The notes: generated by a model not told the origin, from the sequence alone. 64,000 bases of DNA from Lientehia sp934351765 (GCF_052118925.1 NZ_JBQKGG010000008.1:38221-102220); one strand, 5' to 3'. Numbered from the stretch's first letter, positions 24,267-32,638 are shown. Made by a program: numbers and translations.

Positions 24267-26149
24267 TGATTAAAAACAGAGATGAATTAACTCAGATCCG
24301 GGAAGCTGCGAAACAGACCATTTCGTTCCAGGACTGCCGGATTCTTGTCTGTTCCGGCACCGGCTGTATCGCCACCGGTTCCGCAAAAATCCATGATATT
24401 TTCGCTGATCTCGCCCGTGACACGGATGGCGTAACCCTGGAATTTGCACCTCATGACCAGGACGAAACGAGCGTTGGCGTAAAGAGAACCGGCTGTCAGG
24501 GCTTCTGTGAACTGGGGCCCCTGGTTCGGATCCAGCGCGGAGACGAAACAATCCAGTACGTGAAGGTACAGCCTGAGGACTGCTACGAAATTTTTGAGCA
24601 GACTGTACTGAAGGGCGAGGTCGTGGAACACCTGCTCTATACAAAAAAAGAGATCCACTACCGCCATCCCGAGGACATTCCCTTCATGGCAAAGCAGACC
24701 AGACTGGTTCTTGAAAACTGCGGAAAGCTGGATGCCGAATCTCTGGATGAATACCTGGCAGTCGGCGGCTTCAGGGCTCTGGAAAAGGTTCTGTTCGAAA
24801 TGACCAGTGATGAGGTTGTCGATGAGATCGACCGCTCCGGACTCCGCGGACGAGGAGGCGGCGGCTTCCCGGCCGGAAAGAAATGGAAACAGGTAGCCCG
24901 TCAGCCGGAGCCGATTCGCTATGTGGTCTGCAATGGCGATGAGGGAGACCCCGGAGCTTTCATGGATGGCTCCGTGATGGAGGGAGATCCCTTTAAGCTC
25001 ATCGAGGGCATGACCATCGCAGCCCGCGCTGTAAAGGCAGCTGATGGCTATATCTATGTCCGGGCTGAATATCCCATGTCCGTTGCCAGACTGCGCCATG
25101 CCATTGCACTTCTGGAGGACGCAGGACTGCTCGGCGATCACATTTTAGGAACTGAGTTCTCCTTCCATTTACATATTAACCGCGGCGCCGGTGCATTCGT
25201 CTGCGGTGAGGGCTCGGCACTGACTGCTTCCATCGAAGGAAACCGCGGCATGCCCCGTGTAAAGCCTCCCCGCACGGTAGAAAAGGGGCTCTGGGAAAAG
25301 CCGACCGTTTTAAACAATGTGGAAACCTTCGCCAACGTACCTGGCATCATCTTAAAGGGTGCTGACTGGTACCGCAGTATCGGAACCGAGGGAAGTCCCG
25401 GAACAAAGACCTTTTCTTTGACCGGCTCCATCGAAAATACCGGTCTTATCGAGGTTCCCATGGGTACGACTCTGCGTGAGATCATCTTCGACATCGGCGG
25501 CGGCTTGAAGAACGGTGCCGAGTTCAAGGCTGTTCAGATCGGCGGTCCCTCCGGCGGCTGTTTAACCAGGGATCATCTGGATGAACCTCTGGACTTCGAT
25601 TCTGTAAAAAAATTCAACGCCATCGTCGGTTCCGGCGGCATGGTGGTCATGGACACCAACACCTGTATGGTGGAGGTTGCCCGGTTCTTCATGAGCTTTA
25701 CCCAGCGGGAATCCTGCGGAAAATGTGTTCCCTGCCGGGAAGGCACCAAGCGCATGCTGGAGATCCTGGAACGGATCGTAGACGGCAAGGGCGAGATGGA
25801 GGATCTGGACCGGCTGAAAGAGCTGGCTGACATGATTCGTTCCATGGCTCTGTGCGGCCTCGGAAAAAGTGCTCCGCTGCCGGTCATCAGTACCTTAACG
25901 ACCTTCCGCGAGGAATATGTGGAACATATCAGGGATCATAAATGCCGCGCCAAGGTCTGCCAGGCCATGCGGAAGTTCGTCATCAATCCGGAATACTGCA
26001 AGGGCTGCGGAAAATGCGCCAAAAACTGTCCTGTGGGTGCCATCACCGGTGTCCGCAAGGAATGCTACCATATCGACCCGGCAATATGTATCAAGTGCTC
26101 TGCCTGCAAGGACAACTGTGCATTTGACGCCATTTACATTGAAGCATAG
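24266..26149 (+). CDS. NuoF-like flavin subunit of bifurcating hydrogenase
   Basis: 627 aa, HydB/HndC type. An N-terminal [2Fe-2S] thioredoxin-like domain (about 20-125, with CSGTGC and CQGFCELGP) precedes the NuoF core: FMN/NADH site GLRGRGGGGFPAGKKW and GDEGDPGAFMD near residues 190-235, and the SLBB and 4Fe-4S part ESCGKCVPCREGTKR near 475. Two [4Fe-4S] ferredoxin motifs end it (CKGCGKCAKNCP, CIKCSACKDNC). This subunit carries the flavin site of NAD-linked electron transfer. Its stop is 11 bp before hydA. Confidence 0.94.
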   Translation: MIKNRDELTQIREAAKQTISFQDCRILVCSGTGCIATGSAKIHDIFADLARDTDGVTLEFAPHDQDETSVGVKRTGCQGFCELGPLVRIQRGDETIQYVKVQPEDCYEIFEQTVLKGEVVEHLLYTKKEIHYRHPEDIPFMAKQTRLVLENCGKLDAESLDEYLAVGGFRALEKVLFEMTSDEVVDEIDRSGLRGRGGGGFPAGKKWKQVARQPEPIRYVVCNGDEGDPGAFMDGSVMEGDPFKLIEGMTIAARAVKAADGYIYVRAEYPMSVARLRHAIALLEDAGLLGDHILGTEFSFHLHINRGAGAFVCGEGSALTASIEGNRGMPRVKPPRTVEKGLWEKPTVLNNVETFANVPGIILKGADWYRSIGTEGSPGTKTFSLTGSIENTGLIEVPMGTTLREIIFDIGGGLKNGAEFKAVQIGGPSGGCLTRDHLDEPLDFDSVKKFNAIVGSGGMVVMDTNTCMVEVARFFMSFTQRESCGKCVPCREGTKRMLEILERIVDGKGEMEDLDRLKELADMIRSMALCGLGKSAPLPVISTLTTFREEYVEHIRDHKCRAKVCQAMRKFVINPEYCKGCGKCAKNCPVGAITGVRKECYHIDPAICIKCSACKDNCAFDAIYIEA

Positions 26150-26160
26150 GAGGGCTGAGC

Positions 26161-27858
26161 ATGGGTACAATTACCATTGACGGAAGAAAAGTTGAGTTTA
26201 CCAACGAGAAAAATCTCTTAACCATTATCCGGAAAGCCGGAATCGATATCCCGACCCTCTGCTACCACTCAGAGCTTTCCACCTTTGGTGCCTGTCGTCT
26301 GTGTACCGTGGAGGACGAGCGGGGACGGATGTTCGCCTCCTGCTCCGAGGAGCCCAGGGATGGCATGGTGATCTACACCAATACCGGCCGGCTGAAAAAA
26401 TACCGGAAGTTGATCATTGAGCTTTTACTGGCTGCCCACTGCCGCGACTGTACCACCTGTGTCAAGAGCGGTGACTGCAACCTTCAGACTCTGGCACACC
26501 GCTTCGATGTGACCCAGGTGCGCTACGAAAATTACCGGGAGGAGCGTCCTCTGGATCTGAGCTCTCCCGCTATCGTCCGTGATCCCAATAAATGTATTCT
26601 TTGCGGCAACTGTGTCCGCGCCTGCAGCGAGCTTCAGGGCATTGGCGCGCTGGGCTTTGCCTTCCGCGGTTCTGAAGCAATGGTCATGCCTCCCTTTGAC
26701 CGGGAGCTGTCCACCACCGACTGCGTAAGCTGTGGACAGTGCCGCGTCTTCTGCCCCACCGGTGCTATCAGCATTCGCACCAATAAGGATCAGGTATGGG
26801 ATCTTCTGGCTGACCCCAGTGTCCGTATGGTCGCTCAGATTGCTCCTGCGGTCCGCGTGGCAGTCGGCGCCGCCTTCGGTCTCGCAAAGGGACGCAGCGT
26901 CATGGGAAAAATCGTCAACGTTCTTCACCGTATGGGCTTTGACGAGGTCTATGACACCTCCTTCAGTGCTGACCTTACCATCATGGAAGAATCTGCAGAA
27001 TTTCTGTCCCGGCTGGAATCCGGAGAAAAGCTTCCGCTTCTCACCTCCTGTTGTCCTGCATGGGTAAAATTTGCCGGTGATCACTTCCCTGAGTATGCTG
27101 ATCATATTTCCACCTGTCGTTCTCCTCAGGGCATGATGTCCGCCGTCGTAAAAGAATACTTCCGCGATCCTGCCCACAGTGAGGGCAAGCGCACCGTTAT
27201 GGTCTCCTTTATGCCCTGTACGGCGAAAAAGATGGAAGCCAAGCGTCCCAACAGCTTCACGGATGGGGAACAGGATACCGACTATGTGATCACCACCACC
27301 GAGCTTATTCAGATGATCCGCACCACCGGTATCGACTTTGCGAATCTGGAATCGGAGGCCTCCGATATTCCGTTTGGCTTTGGCTCCGGCGGCGGTGTGA
27401 TCTTTGGTGTGACCGGCGGCGTGACTGAGGCTGTGCTCCGACGTCTGACTCCCAGCCATAATAAGACCACTTTGGATCATATCGCAGAAAGCGGTGTCCG
27501 CAAGGACGGCTTCATCAAGGAATTCTCCGTTCCCTACGGTGACACAGAGCTGAATATCTGCGTAGTCAGCGGTCTTGCCAATGCAAAAGCTGTTATGGAA
27601 CAGGTAAAGAGCGGGGAAAAGAGTTATCACCTGATTGAAGTCATGGCCTGCCGCCGCGGCTGTATCATGGGTGGCGGCCAGCCCCGTCTTGCCGGTGACC
27701 GCACCAAGGCTGCCCGTGCCGAGGGACTTTACAAGGCCGACAACATTTCCATTATTAAGAAGAGTGACGAGAATCCCATGATTCTCTCCCTCTATGAAGG
27801 CCTCTTAAAGGGGAAAGAGCATAAACTGCTCCATAACGATCAGTTCTGCTCCTCATAA
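26161..27858 (+). CDS. hydA: [FeFe] hydrogenase catalytic subunit
   Basis: 565 aa. It has an N-terminal [2Fe-2S] domain (CYHSELSTFGACRLCTVE), a His-Cys cluster (HCRDCTTCVKSGDC), two [4Fe-4S] ferredoxin motifs (CILCGNCVRAC, CVSCGQCRVFCP), then the H-cluster domain: L1 TSCCPAW, L2 MPCTAKKMEAKR and L3 EVMACRRGCIMGGGQP. All cluster cysteines are present, so it should be active. With the two upstream genes it forms the trimeric enzyme that couples H2 formation to oxidation of NADH and reduced ferredoxin. The three maturases (HydEFG) are not in the window. Confidence 0.96.
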   Translation: MGTITIDGRKVEFTNEKNLLTIIRKAGIDIPTLCYHSELSTFGACRLCTVEDERGRMFASCSEEPRDGMVIYTNTGRLKKYRKLIIELLLAAHCRDCTTCVKSGDCNLQTLAHRFDVTQVRYENYREERPLDLSSPAIVRDPNKCILCGNCVRACSELQGIGALGFAFRGSEAMVMPPFDRELSTTDCVSCGQCRVFCPTGAISIRTNKDQVWDLLADPSVRMVAQIAPAVRVAVGAAFGLAKGRSVMGKIVNVLHRMGFDEVYDTSFSADLTIMEESAEFLSRLESGEKLPLLTSCCPAWVKFAGDHFPEYADHISTCRSPQGMMSAVVKEYFRDPAHSEGKRTVMVSFMPCTAKKMEAKRPNSFTDGEQDTDYVITTTELIQMIRTTGIDFANLESEASDIPFGFGSGGGVIFGVTGGVTEAVLRRLTPSHNKTTLDHIAESGVRKDGFIKEFSVPYGDTELNICVVSGLANAKAVMEQVKSGEKSYHLIEVMACRRGCIMGGGQPRLAGDRTKAARAEGLYKADNISIIKKSDENPMILSLYEGLLKGKEHKLLHNDQFCSS

Positions 27859-27932
27859 CTCATGATTTGTCGTGAGACTGAATGGATTCCAAAACCGGTC
27901 ATCCATTCGGTTCCAACGAATATTGAGCCTGA

Positions 27933-27963
27933 AAAGGACAGTTCCTCTGTGGGGCTGTCCTTT
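27933..27963 (+). terminator. Terminator of the hydrogenase operon, first hairpin
   Basis: Arms AAAGGACAG and CTGTCCTTT form a nine-pair stem with a 13-base loop, 75 bp after the hydA stop. The A and T ends allow bidirectional action against the converging gene at 28012. Confidence 0.75.
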
Positions 27964-27970
27964 ATCATTG

Positions 27971-27996
27971 GGAAGAGGTTTCGTCCTCTTCCTTTT
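27971..27996 (+). terminator. Second hairpin terminator after hydA
   Basis: GGAAGAGG-TTTCGT-CCTCTTCC followed by TTTT: a compact eight-pair stem directly behind the first, separating hydA from the convergent hexapeptide-repeat gene. Confidence 0.75.
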
Positions 27997-28011
27997 ATTT
28001 CACCTGTTCAT

Positions 28012-28683
28012 TTAATCCTGCTTCTTTACAATTTCTCCCTGATTTTTATATACCGAATCGGCCGGGATGCAGCCGCGCACCATGGAAAGAGGATAGATAC
28101 TGGTGTTTCGCCCCACCACAGAGCCGGGATTGATAACCGTTCCGCAGCCGACCTCCACATGATCCCCCAGCATACCTCCGACCTTTTTCCGCCCTGTCTC
28201 GATCCGTTCCTCTCCGGCTTTTACTACCACCAGCTTCTTATCTGACTTTACATTGGAAGTAATGGAACCGGCTCCCATATGGGCATAATAGCCCAGGATC
28301 GAATCACCCACATAATTATAATGCGGCACCTGCACATGATCAAACAGGATCACATTCTTTAACTCCGTAGAATTGCCTACCACAGCGTTCTCCCCTACCA
28401 GCGCATTGCCGCGGATAAAGGCGCAGTGGCGCACCTCCGTATTCTTCCCGATGATCGCCGGTCCTTTGATAAAAGCTGTTGGCGCGATCTTCGCCGACTT
28501 CGCCGCCCACACATGCTCTCTGATCTCCTCATATTCTTCCTTTGGAAGCTTCGCTCCCAGCTCCAGGATAAAATCTCCCAGTCCTGCCAGCGCCTCCCAG
28601 GGATAGGTATACTGCGACAGATATTCCTCCGCCAGAGTATGATCCAGATCATACAATTCCTTTATGGTTATTTCTTTCTTCAT
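28012..28683 (-). CDS. Left-handed beta-helix (hexapeptide repeat) protein, nucleotidyltransferase/acyltransferase-like
   Basis: 223 aa. After an N-terminal region (DLDHTLAEEYLSQYTYPWEALAGL) comes a hexapeptide-repeat beta helix with IGKNTEVRHCAFIRGNALVGENAVVGNSTELKNV and later MLGDHVEVGCGTVINPGSVVGRNTSIYPLSMV. Such helices form the acetyl/acyltransferase part of GlmU-like enzymes, but no pyrophosphorylase domain is present. The family is often labelled UDP-N-acetylglucosamine pyrophosphorylase-related; the substrate cannot be read here. The ATG at 28683 follows AAAGGAG. Confidence 0.75.
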   Translation of the reverse strand: MKKEITIKELYDLDHTLAEEYLSQYTYPWEALAGLGDFILELGAKLPKEEYEEIREHVWAAKSAKIAPTAFIKGPAIIGKNTEVRHCAFIRGNALVGENAVVGNSTELKNVILFDHVQVPHYNYVGDSILGYYAHMGAGSITSNVKSDKKLVVVKAGEERIETGRKKVGGMLGDHVEVGCGTVINPGSVVGRNTSIYPLSMVRGCIPADSVYKNQGEIVKKQD

Positions 28684-28826
28684 GGTTTTGACTCCTTTTC
28701 CGCTCTGCCTTTGAATTCGCGTTTTCAAGCTGTTCCCTATTATAAGCGATTCTTCCGGAAAATGCCACCCCTGCATGCGCTTTTACACGGTTCCCTTTAC
28801 ACGGTTCCTTTTACCCGCTTCCTATC

Positions 28827-28985
28827 TTACTTTCCTGATTTATTCTTTGAAGATTTCTCCGTTTTTCTTCCCACCTTTCCCATGATCTGTACAAGAATCA
28901 CGATCACCAGAATCGCTGCAAAGATCCCGGCCATACCTTTTCCCATAAGTTCCAGAGAGATGATAAAATTATCCAGATTGCTCAT
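28827..28985 (-). CDS. Small single-span membrane protein, OadG-like gamma subunit
   Basis: 52 aa: MSNLDNFIISLELMGKGMAGIF, a hydrophobic helix (AAILVIVILVQIM) and a basic tail (GKVGRKTEKSSKNKSGK). The size, single helix and position 12 bp after the decarboxylase beta subunit match the gamma subunit of sodium-pumping decarboxylases. The start has AAAGGAGG. It is short and easily missed in automatic calls. Confidence 0.65.
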   Translation of the reverse strand: MSNLDNFIISLELMGKGMAGIFAAILVIVILVQIMGKVGRKTEKSSKNKSGK

Positions 28986-28997
28986 ACTGTCCTCCTT

Positions 28998-30134
28998 TTA
29001 TAAATACTGCCCTACCAGACTGATGATGATTCCGCCTGCCACAACGGAAGCAATCTGTCCGGAAACGTTTGCTCCTGCCGCCTGCATGATCAGAACATTT
29101 CCGGGCTTTTCCTCCATGGCCAGCTTCTGCACCACCCGCGATGACATGGGAAACGCTGAGATTCCCGCCGCACCAATCATCGGATTGATTTTCTTTTTCC
29201 GAAACAGATTTAAAATCTTTGCAAACAGCACACCGCCAACCGTATCAAACACAAACGCGAACAATCCGATGGCCATAATCATCAGTGTTTTCCAATTGAC
29301 AAAGGCTTCCGCCCGCATGCTGTAAGAAATCGTGATTCCAAGGAGCAGGGTGATCAGATTGGTCAATGTGGTCTGAGCCGTCTCTGACAGTGTCCCAAGA
29401 ACGCCACATTCCCGCAGCAGATTTCCGAACATCAGGAATCCAACCAACGCCACTGCCGACGGTGCCAGCAGCCCCACAATGAACGTTACCAGAATGGGAA
29501 ATGCAATCCGCATAGCTTTCGAAACATTTCCCGGTTCATACTCCATCTCAATCTGCCGTTCTTTTTTCGTCGTCACCAGTTTAATCGCAAACGGCTGGAT
29601 GATCGGCACCAGTGCCATATAGGAATAGGCTGCCACCGCTATGGGACCAATGTAGTTAGAATGAACAATCTGAGAAACCAGAATCGAGGTCGGTCCATCT
29701 GCTGCTCCGATGATCCCGATGGAAACCGCATCCTTTAACGGGAAACCCAGTAGACACGCCAGGGACAAGGCCACAAAGATTCCGAACTGCGCCGCTGCTC
29801 CGAAAAAAAACATGACTGGCTGTTCCAGCAGTGGTCCGAAGTCGATCATGGCGCCAATACCGATAAACAACAGGATCGGCATAACCTCCGACGCTTCAAT
29901 GCCCACCTGAAAGAGCCACTGGATCACTCCGTTTGTTTCTCCGACCCCTGTTACCATCTGATTCAGCACGCCGCTCATGGGCAGGTTCACCAGGATCGCA
30001 CCAAATCCCATTGGCAGTAAAAGTGCCGGTTCATACCCTTTCCGGATCGCCAGCCAGATCAATAACAGTCCTACCAGATACATGACCGCCTGCTGCCAGG
30101 TAATCGATAATACGCCCTGCCATAAAAACTCCAT
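28998..30134 (-). CDS. Sodium ion-translocating decarboxylase beta subunit (OadB/GcdB-like)
   Basis: 378-aa polytopic membrane protein with about nine to eleven helices. Family marks include GFGAILVNLP near the start, the GAMIDFGPLLEQP block, GIIGAADGPTSIL with the conserved Asp for Na+ transport, and the MIGAAGISAFPMSSRVVQ and GANVSGQI C-terminal motifs. It couples decarboxylation of a biotin-bound carboxyl group (oxaloacetate, methylmalonyl-CoA or glutaconyl-CoA type) to Na+ export. The carboxyltransferase and biotin carrier are not adjacent, so the substrate is open. Confidence 0.9.
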   Translation of the reverse strand: MEFLWQGVLSITWQQAVMYLVGLLLIWLAIRKGYEPALLLPMGFGAILVNLPMSGVLNQMVTGVGETNGVIQWLFQVGIEASEVMPILLFIGIGAMIDFGPLLEQPVMFFFGAAAQFGIFVALSLACLLGFPLKDAVSIGIIGAADGPTSILVSQIVHSNYIGPIAVAAYSYMALVPIIQPFAIKLVTTKKERQIEMEYEPGNVSKAMRIAFPILVTFIVGLLAPSAVALVGFLMFGNLLRECGVLGTLSETAQTTLTNLITLLLGITISYSMRAEAFVNWKTLMIMAIGLFAFVFDTVGGVLFAKILNLFRKKKINPMIGAAGISAFPMSSRVVQKLAMEEKPGNVLIMQAAGANVSGQIASVVAGGIIISLVGQYL

Positions 30135-30165
30135 AAAATTCTCCTTTCCAAATCGTTACACACAG

Positions 30166-30360
30166 CTTCGCCTTGCACGCTGTCACTCGCGGGCTGGCCT
30201 TTCCGGCCGCCTGCTTTCTCCGCCCTGCACGCTCCAGCGCTTCGCGCTGTCGCTCGCGGGCTGGCGCCCTATCATCCGAAACATCGTTTGCCCGGTTCAT
30301 GCAAGCATGCTCGGGCACAGATGTTTCGGATGGCATGGCTTGTAGCTTTCGCGAAAAAGA
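30166..30360 (-). repeat. Terminator-associated intergenic element (copy A) with conserved hairpin
   Basis: GC-rich element in the 470-bp gap between lrgB and the decarboxylase beta gene. It contains a unit shared with copy B (CGCTTCGCGCTGTCGCTCGC and flanks) and a hairpin with perfect 13-bp arms CATCCGAAACATC (30273-30285) and GATGTTTCGGATG (30320-30332). On the minus strand it begins right behind a terminator (30363-30406). Spurious open frames (RAPARERQREALERA type) cross it. No gene is seen here. Confidence 0.7.
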
Positions 30361-30362
30361 AA

Positions 30363-30406
30363 GCGAGACTTTATTGCAGCCTGAATAAGCTGCAATAAAG
30401 TCTCGC
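30363..30406 (-). terminator. Intrinsic terminator behind lrgAB
   Basis: Perfect 18-bp arms GCGAGACTTTATTGCAGC and its complement around an eight-base loop; on the minus strand the hairpin is followed by TTTCTTTTTCG. It probably ends the lrgAB transcript, although it lies about 200 bp after lrgB. Confidence 0.75.
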
Positions 30407-30605
30407 CATTTCAATTCCCGGCGGGTCTTACGACCGTACTGACGCCATGGAATCCATTTTCATGCCGGCTACTCCCCTTATTGTTACGTTATGTATATAA
30501 TACTCGTTCTTTTTGATTTTCTCAACCCTTTTTTTGTTTTGACAGAAAAATACTCGTTTCCAATCCGGTTATTCACTGCCGCCTTTATCTGCTTCAGACC
30601 GCTCT

Positions 30606-31301
30606 CTAGGAAATCAGTCCGGAAAAAATCGATGCAAGCAACACCGTTACGATTCCGGCGACAACCACAGCCAGACTGGACATGGCTCCCTCCAGCTCAC
30701 CGATTTCCATGGCACGGCTGGTTCCCAGTGCATGAGCACTGTTTCCAATGGCAAGCCCTACGGCAATGGGATGTTTGATCCGAAAGATCCGGAGCAGGCT
30801 CTTGGCCGCTACAGCGCCAAACAGTCCGGTCACCACCACAGCGGCCACCGTCAGCGTCGTGATCCCACCCAGCTCTTCGGAAACGCCCATGGCAATCGCA
30901 GTTGTCACTGATTTCGGCTGAAGGGAATGATATACCTCCGCATTCAGGTGAAACAGTTTACATAATCCCCAAATGGAAAGCGCTGCTGCCAGACAGCCAC
31001 TGAAAATACTGATCAGAATCGCCGCCAGGTTCTTTTTCAGAACCATGATCTGGCGATACATGGGAATGGCCAGGCAAACCGTACAGGGTGTCAGAAAATA
31101 GGTGATGTGTGATGCCCCGGCATCAAACACCTCATAGTCGATCCGAAACAGCAAAAGCACCGCAATACAGATCAGCGTACTGACCAGCAATGGATTAAAA
31201 ATTGTATACGGAAACCGCTTCTGTAAATATACGCCGATCAGATAAGATCCGATGGCCAGAAAAAAGCCAAAATACACGTTGTTCTGAAGAAAGCTATTCA
31301 T
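30606..31301 (-). CDS. lrgB: LrgB/CidB family membrane protein
   Basis: 231 aa with many transmembrane segments; TPCTVCLAIPMYRQ, SVTTAIAMGVSEELGG and AVGLAIGNSAHALGTSRA are typical LrgB motifs. LrgA/LrgB systems act in autolysis control or pyruvate/glycolate uptake depending on species, so the role here is open. The ATG at 31301 lies inside the end of lrgA (eight-base overlap) with AAGGAG upstream; a longer frame to 31331 is not favoured. Confidence 0.9.
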   Translation of the reverse strand: MNSFLQNNVYFGFFLAIGSYLIGVYLQKRFPYTIFNPLLVSTLICIAVLLLFRIDYEVFDAGASHITYFLTPCTVCLAIPMYRQIMVLKKNLAAILISIFSGCLAAALSIWGLCKLFHLNAEVYHSLQPKSVTTAIAMGVSEELGGITTLTVAAVVVTGLFGAVAAKSLLRIFRIKHPIAVGLAIGNSAHALGTSRAMEIGELEGAMSSLAVVVAGIVTVLLASIFSGLIS

Positions 31302-31671
31302 GATCATTCTCCTTATTCTTTTTTCGTCCAAGGACTGCCTGTGCCACCCAGCCGGTCACTGCCATGACCACTATGGTACTGACCACACAAACCACCAGGA
31401 TCGGCACCAGCGCGTCCGCCAGTCCGCCAACCACGGTGATCATACTGACACAGGGACCGATAAACAGCACCGGCATGATCTTCACCAGAAAATCCGCCGT
31501 CTCCTCTACCTGCTCCAGACGGATCAGACCGGTTAAAAGGCAGATCAGCATCAGGACCAGACCGTAGACGCTTCCCGGTACCGGAAACGGAAGCAGACGG
31601 TTCAAGAGCTCACCGACAAACGATACGGACATGATAAGCATAAGCTGTTTTAAGTATTTGATCGCATTCAT
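31294..31671 (-). CDS. lrgA: LrgA/CidA family holin-like protein
   Basis: 125 aa, four predicted transmembrane segments, with LLNRLLPFPVPGSVYGLVLMLICLLTG, the conserved LrgA block, and VPILVVCVVSTIVVMAVTGW. It is paired with lrgB by an eight-base overlap. The start follows GGAAAGGAG. The product forms membrane assemblies; whether it modulates cell lysis or transports small organic acids cannot be read from sequence. Confidence 0.88.
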   Translation of the reverse strand: MNAIKYLKQLMLIMSVSFVGELLNRLLPFPVPGSVYGLVLMLICLLTGLIRLEQVEETADFLVKIMPVLFIGPCVSMITVVGGLADALVPILVVCVVSTIVVMAVTGWVAQAVLGRKKNKENDHE

Positions 31672-31715
31672 AGGGGACTCCTTTCCAAGAGTTATCTAAA
31701 TGTTACGGGCCATTT

Positions 31716-31970
31716 CGACAGAGCTTCGCGTGCGGACTGGCGGCTTTTCCGGCCATCTGCTTTCTCCGCCATGCACGCTCCAGCGCTTCGCGCTGTCGCT
31801 CGCGGGCTGGCGCCCTTTCCGGCCGGTCTGCTTTCTTCGCCATGCACGCTCCAGCGCTTCGCGCTGTCGCTCGCGGGCTGGCGCCCTATCATCAGGAACG
31901 TTGTTTGCCCGGTTCATGCAAGCATGCCGGGCAAACAACGTTCCTGATGGCATGGCTTGTAGCTTTCGCG
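31716..31970 (-). repeat. Terminator-associated intergenic element (copy B), with duplicated unit
   Basis: In the 333-bp gap between lrgA and tRNA-Leu. A unit of about 70 bp is present twice in tandem (about 31757-31820 and 31827-31887). It is followed by a hairpin with perfect 22-bp arms (31891-31912 and 31927-31948) and a 14-base loop identical to copy A. The conserved edge GGCATGGCTTGTAGCTTTCG (31949-31968) touches the T run of the tRNA terminator. Arms differ from copy A in sequence but remain paired. Confidence 0.75.
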
Positions 31971-31997
31971 AAAAAAAGCTCTTCGTTTCCGAAGAGC
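31971..31997 (-). terminator. Terminator of minus-strand tRNA-Leu
   Basis: On the minus strand GCTCTTCG-GAAA-CGAAGAGC is followed by seven T, nine bases after the tRNA 3' end. The repeat element copy B begins directly behind it. Confidence 0.9.
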
Positions 31998-32005
31998 CTT
32001 AGCAG

Positions 32006-32090
32006 TGCAGTTGGCGGGACTTGAACCCGCACGAGCGCAATGCTCACTAGATCCTTAGTCTAGCGCGTATGCCAATTCCGCCACAACTGC
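32006..32090 (-). tRNA. tRNA-Leu (anticodon AAG)
   Basis: 85-nt class II tRNA. Acceptor GCAGTTG/CAACTGC, D arm with GGAATTGGCA, anticodon stem CTAGA/TCTAG with loop CTAAGGA giving AAG, long variable arm, T arm GCGGGTTCAAGTCCCGC. CCA is not encoded. It is divergent from a second, closely related tRNA-Leu. Confidence 0.93.
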
Positions 32091-32118
32091 GAACCGTCAA
32101 TTGCTTGACGCAGGTATA

Positions 32119-32147
32119 ATAATATCATTGAACGTGATAATTGTCAA
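32119..32147 (-). promoter_or_regulatory. Promoter of minus-strand tRNA-Leu
   Basis: TTGACA (32147-32142), 17-bp spacer, TATTAT (32124-32119), about 29 bp before the mature tRNA 5' end. Confidence 0.8.
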
Positions 32148-32203
32148 TAGTTTCTGACGATTTTTTTACAGGAAAAATTTTTTAACTTTTTTTCAAAATT
32201 GTG

Positions 32204-32232
32204 TTGACATTTGTGACGATTCGGAGTATACT
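32204..32232 (+). promoter_or_regulatory. Promoter of plus-strand tRNA-Leu
   Basis: TTGACA (32204-32209), 17-bp spacer, TATACT (32227-32232), about 75 bp before the tRNA. A strong sigma-A promoter, back to back with that of the other tRNA-Leu. Confidence 0.8.
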
Positions 32233-32308
32233 ACTGATTGTTCGGTGGTCAACAAAAAACACAGAACAAGCAAAAAGAAACGAGTTGTTTCTTAACAAAA
32301 AAGAATAT

Positions 32309-32393
32309 GCAGTTGTGGCGGAATTGGCATACGCGCATGATTCAGGTTCATGTGAGCATTACGCTCGTGAGGGTTCAAGTCCCTCCAACTGCA
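32309..32393 (+). tRNA. tRNA-Leu (anticodon CAG)
   Basis: 85-nt class II tRNA with the same acceptor and D arm as its divergent neighbour. The anticodon stem is CATGA/TCATG with loop TTCAGGT, giving CAG. Variable arm and T arm (GAGGGTTCAAGTCCCTC) are intact; CCA is not encoded. Confidence 0.93.
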
Positions 32394-32397
32394 CGAA

Positions 32398-32427
32398 GCG
32401 AACATTCAGTTGGATGTTCGCTTTTTT
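32398..32427 (+). terminator. Terminator of plus-strand tRNA-Leu
   Basis: GCGAACAT-TCAGTTGG-ATGTTCGC followed by TTTTTTC, starting five bases after the tRNA end. Confidence 0.92.
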
Positions 32428-32436
32428 CATTTCCTA

Positions 32437-32638
32437 CTATCTGATTATCCCAATAACTGTAAAAGCCAGGAATCCTCCTTCCACCTCTTCTGCCGGGTAA
32501 TGAGGAACATTCCTGACTTTCACTTTTTTGCTGTGTTTGATTTCCAGGTACCGATACTTCCAATATCCGTCAGAGGTAACTTTGCCTGAAAGCGACTGGC
32601 GGATCTGGATGACGGTGCCCGGAAGTCTTTCTCTTCTT
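32437..32638 (-). pseudogene. Possible gene remnant without start codon
   Basis: About 65 codons stay open on the minus strand (reading LPGTVIQIRQSLSGKVTSDGY and further, ending ...FTVIGIIR). The composition looks protein-like (YWKYRYLEIKHSKKVKV), but no start codon or ribosome binding site fits, since the frame runs in from inside the aminotransferase gene. It may be the tail of a deleted gene. Low confidence. Confidence 0.25.

Noticed and set aside
26425..27630. 401-codon minus-strand open frame opposite hydA
   Set aside because: hydA is unmistakable on the other strand; the antisense frame has no ribosome binding site or family motif.
31692..32002. Open frames with RAPARERQREALERA-type peptides in the intergenic elements
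   Set aside because: They arise from the GC-rich repeat unit, occur on both strands, and lack ribosome binding sites; better explained as a non-coding element.
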